40,110 nucleotides of DNA from assembly GCA_040226215.1 (NCBI GenBank), contig JAVKFF010000090.1, positions 1-40,110 of the forward strand, in the 5' to 3' direction. Within the stretch, counting starts at the first letter, position 1. Every line of letters starts with the position of its first letter. Below the pieces are notes generated by a model that was not told where the DNA came from, ran no database searches, and saw nothing but the letters and a program-made list of their open reading frames with translations. Below, piece by piece: positions 39,978-40,110 of this stretch. Position numbers and translations under genes: made by a program. The stretch is from JAVKFF01 sp040226215 (GTDB taxonomy: Bacteria > Pseudomonadota > Alphaproteobacteria > DSM-16000 > Inquilinaceae).

Positions 39978-40110
39978 ATGATGGATGGCCAGCCCGACAA
40001 GGACGACATTTTCGCCGCCTACCAGCCGGAGCCGTTCTTCGACGAGGTCGTGCGGCACGCCGGCAGCGACGGCGAGCAGGTGTCCCGCCTGCTGCGGGAC
40101 CGGCTGAGCG
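39978..40110 (+). CDS. N-terminus of a protein cut by the right edge, possibly circularly permuted ATP-grasp
   Basis: A frame open to the window end begins with ATG-ATG-GAT (39978) and gives 44 residues, including DDIFAAYQPEPFFDEVVRHA. It continues SDGEQVSRLLRDRLS. The Y-x-P-x-x-FFDE pattern resembles the N-terminal start of circularly permuted ATP-grasp (DUF404-type) proteins, in which PxxFDEM precedes RPxYxxLxxRL. The match is limited to a few residues and may be coincidental. No ribosome-binding site is strong (GGAAC 7 nt upstream). A 12-bp tandem repeat lies just before it. Confidence 0.5.
   Translation, partial: MMDGQPDKDDIFAAYQPEPFFDEVVRHAGSDGEQVSRLLRDRLS

Overview
The window is a high-GC, gene-dense stretch of bacterial chromosome. 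I infer an alphaproteobacterium, probably Rhodospirillales-like. The grounds are the paired ECF sigma systems, a Pot-type ABC operon with DUF3830, isobutyryl-CoA/valine catabolism genes, a Mg-type HemB, and many short palindromic intergenic repeats. No rRNA, tRNA, CRISPR array, transposase or phage gene was found. The assignment is an inference, not something read directly from a marker gene.

Left part (1-8.4 kb). A minus-strand operon encodes an ECF sigma factor, a one-TM anti-sigma factor and a secreted subtilisin-like protease cut by the left edge. A GcvA-like LysR regulator is followed divergently by a small DUF1127-like ORF. Next comes an ECF41 module: an AhpD/carboxymuconolactone decarboxylase-like gene preceded by a sequence that fits the ECF41 promoter, then the ECF41 sigma factor with its fused SnoaL-like domain. 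After that lie a secreted protein with an acidic tail, a RhlE-type DEAD-box helicase and a small membrane protein.

Middle (8.4-24 kb). A minus-strand operon reads LysR, DUF3830, periplasmic binding protein, two permeases and ATPase (Pot/Fbp-type importer). It is followed by a small conserved-looking protein and a large ankyrin protein that converge on a palindrome containing both stop codons. A metallo-beta-lactamase-fold protein and a TetR regulator are divergent, with two matching operators between them. Two small exported proteins and argS follow; the end of argS is a four-copy 14-bp tandem repeat. Then WrbA, a glutathionyl-hydroquinone reductase and a pirin form a quinone/redox-stress cluster.

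Right part (24-40 kb). An acetylpolyamine-deacetylase-like HDAC protein is divergent from an alpha5-type zinc-sensing ArsR regulator and a TTC38-like TPR protein. Valine degradation is represented by 3-hydroxyisobutyryl-CoA hydrolase and isobutyryl-CoA dehydrogenase. HemB converges, with no spacer, on an SDR / alpha-beta hydrolase / YheT-like hydrolase operon. A tightly coupled CaiB / penicillin acylase / threonine ammonia-lyase operon follows, then a flavin reductase, and the first codons of a gene cut by the right edge.

Intergenic DNA is dominated by two unnamed repeat families. R1 is a 133-bp unit with 12-bp imperfect terminal inverted repeats, with two full copies and several half copies. 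R2 is an 84-bp double-hairpin unit with two copies. They sit at about 16.6-16.85, 24.15-24.34, 27.4-27.76 and 38.92-39.24 kb, always between genes. They look like non-autonomous MITE/BIME-type elements and are the most unusual structural feature here.
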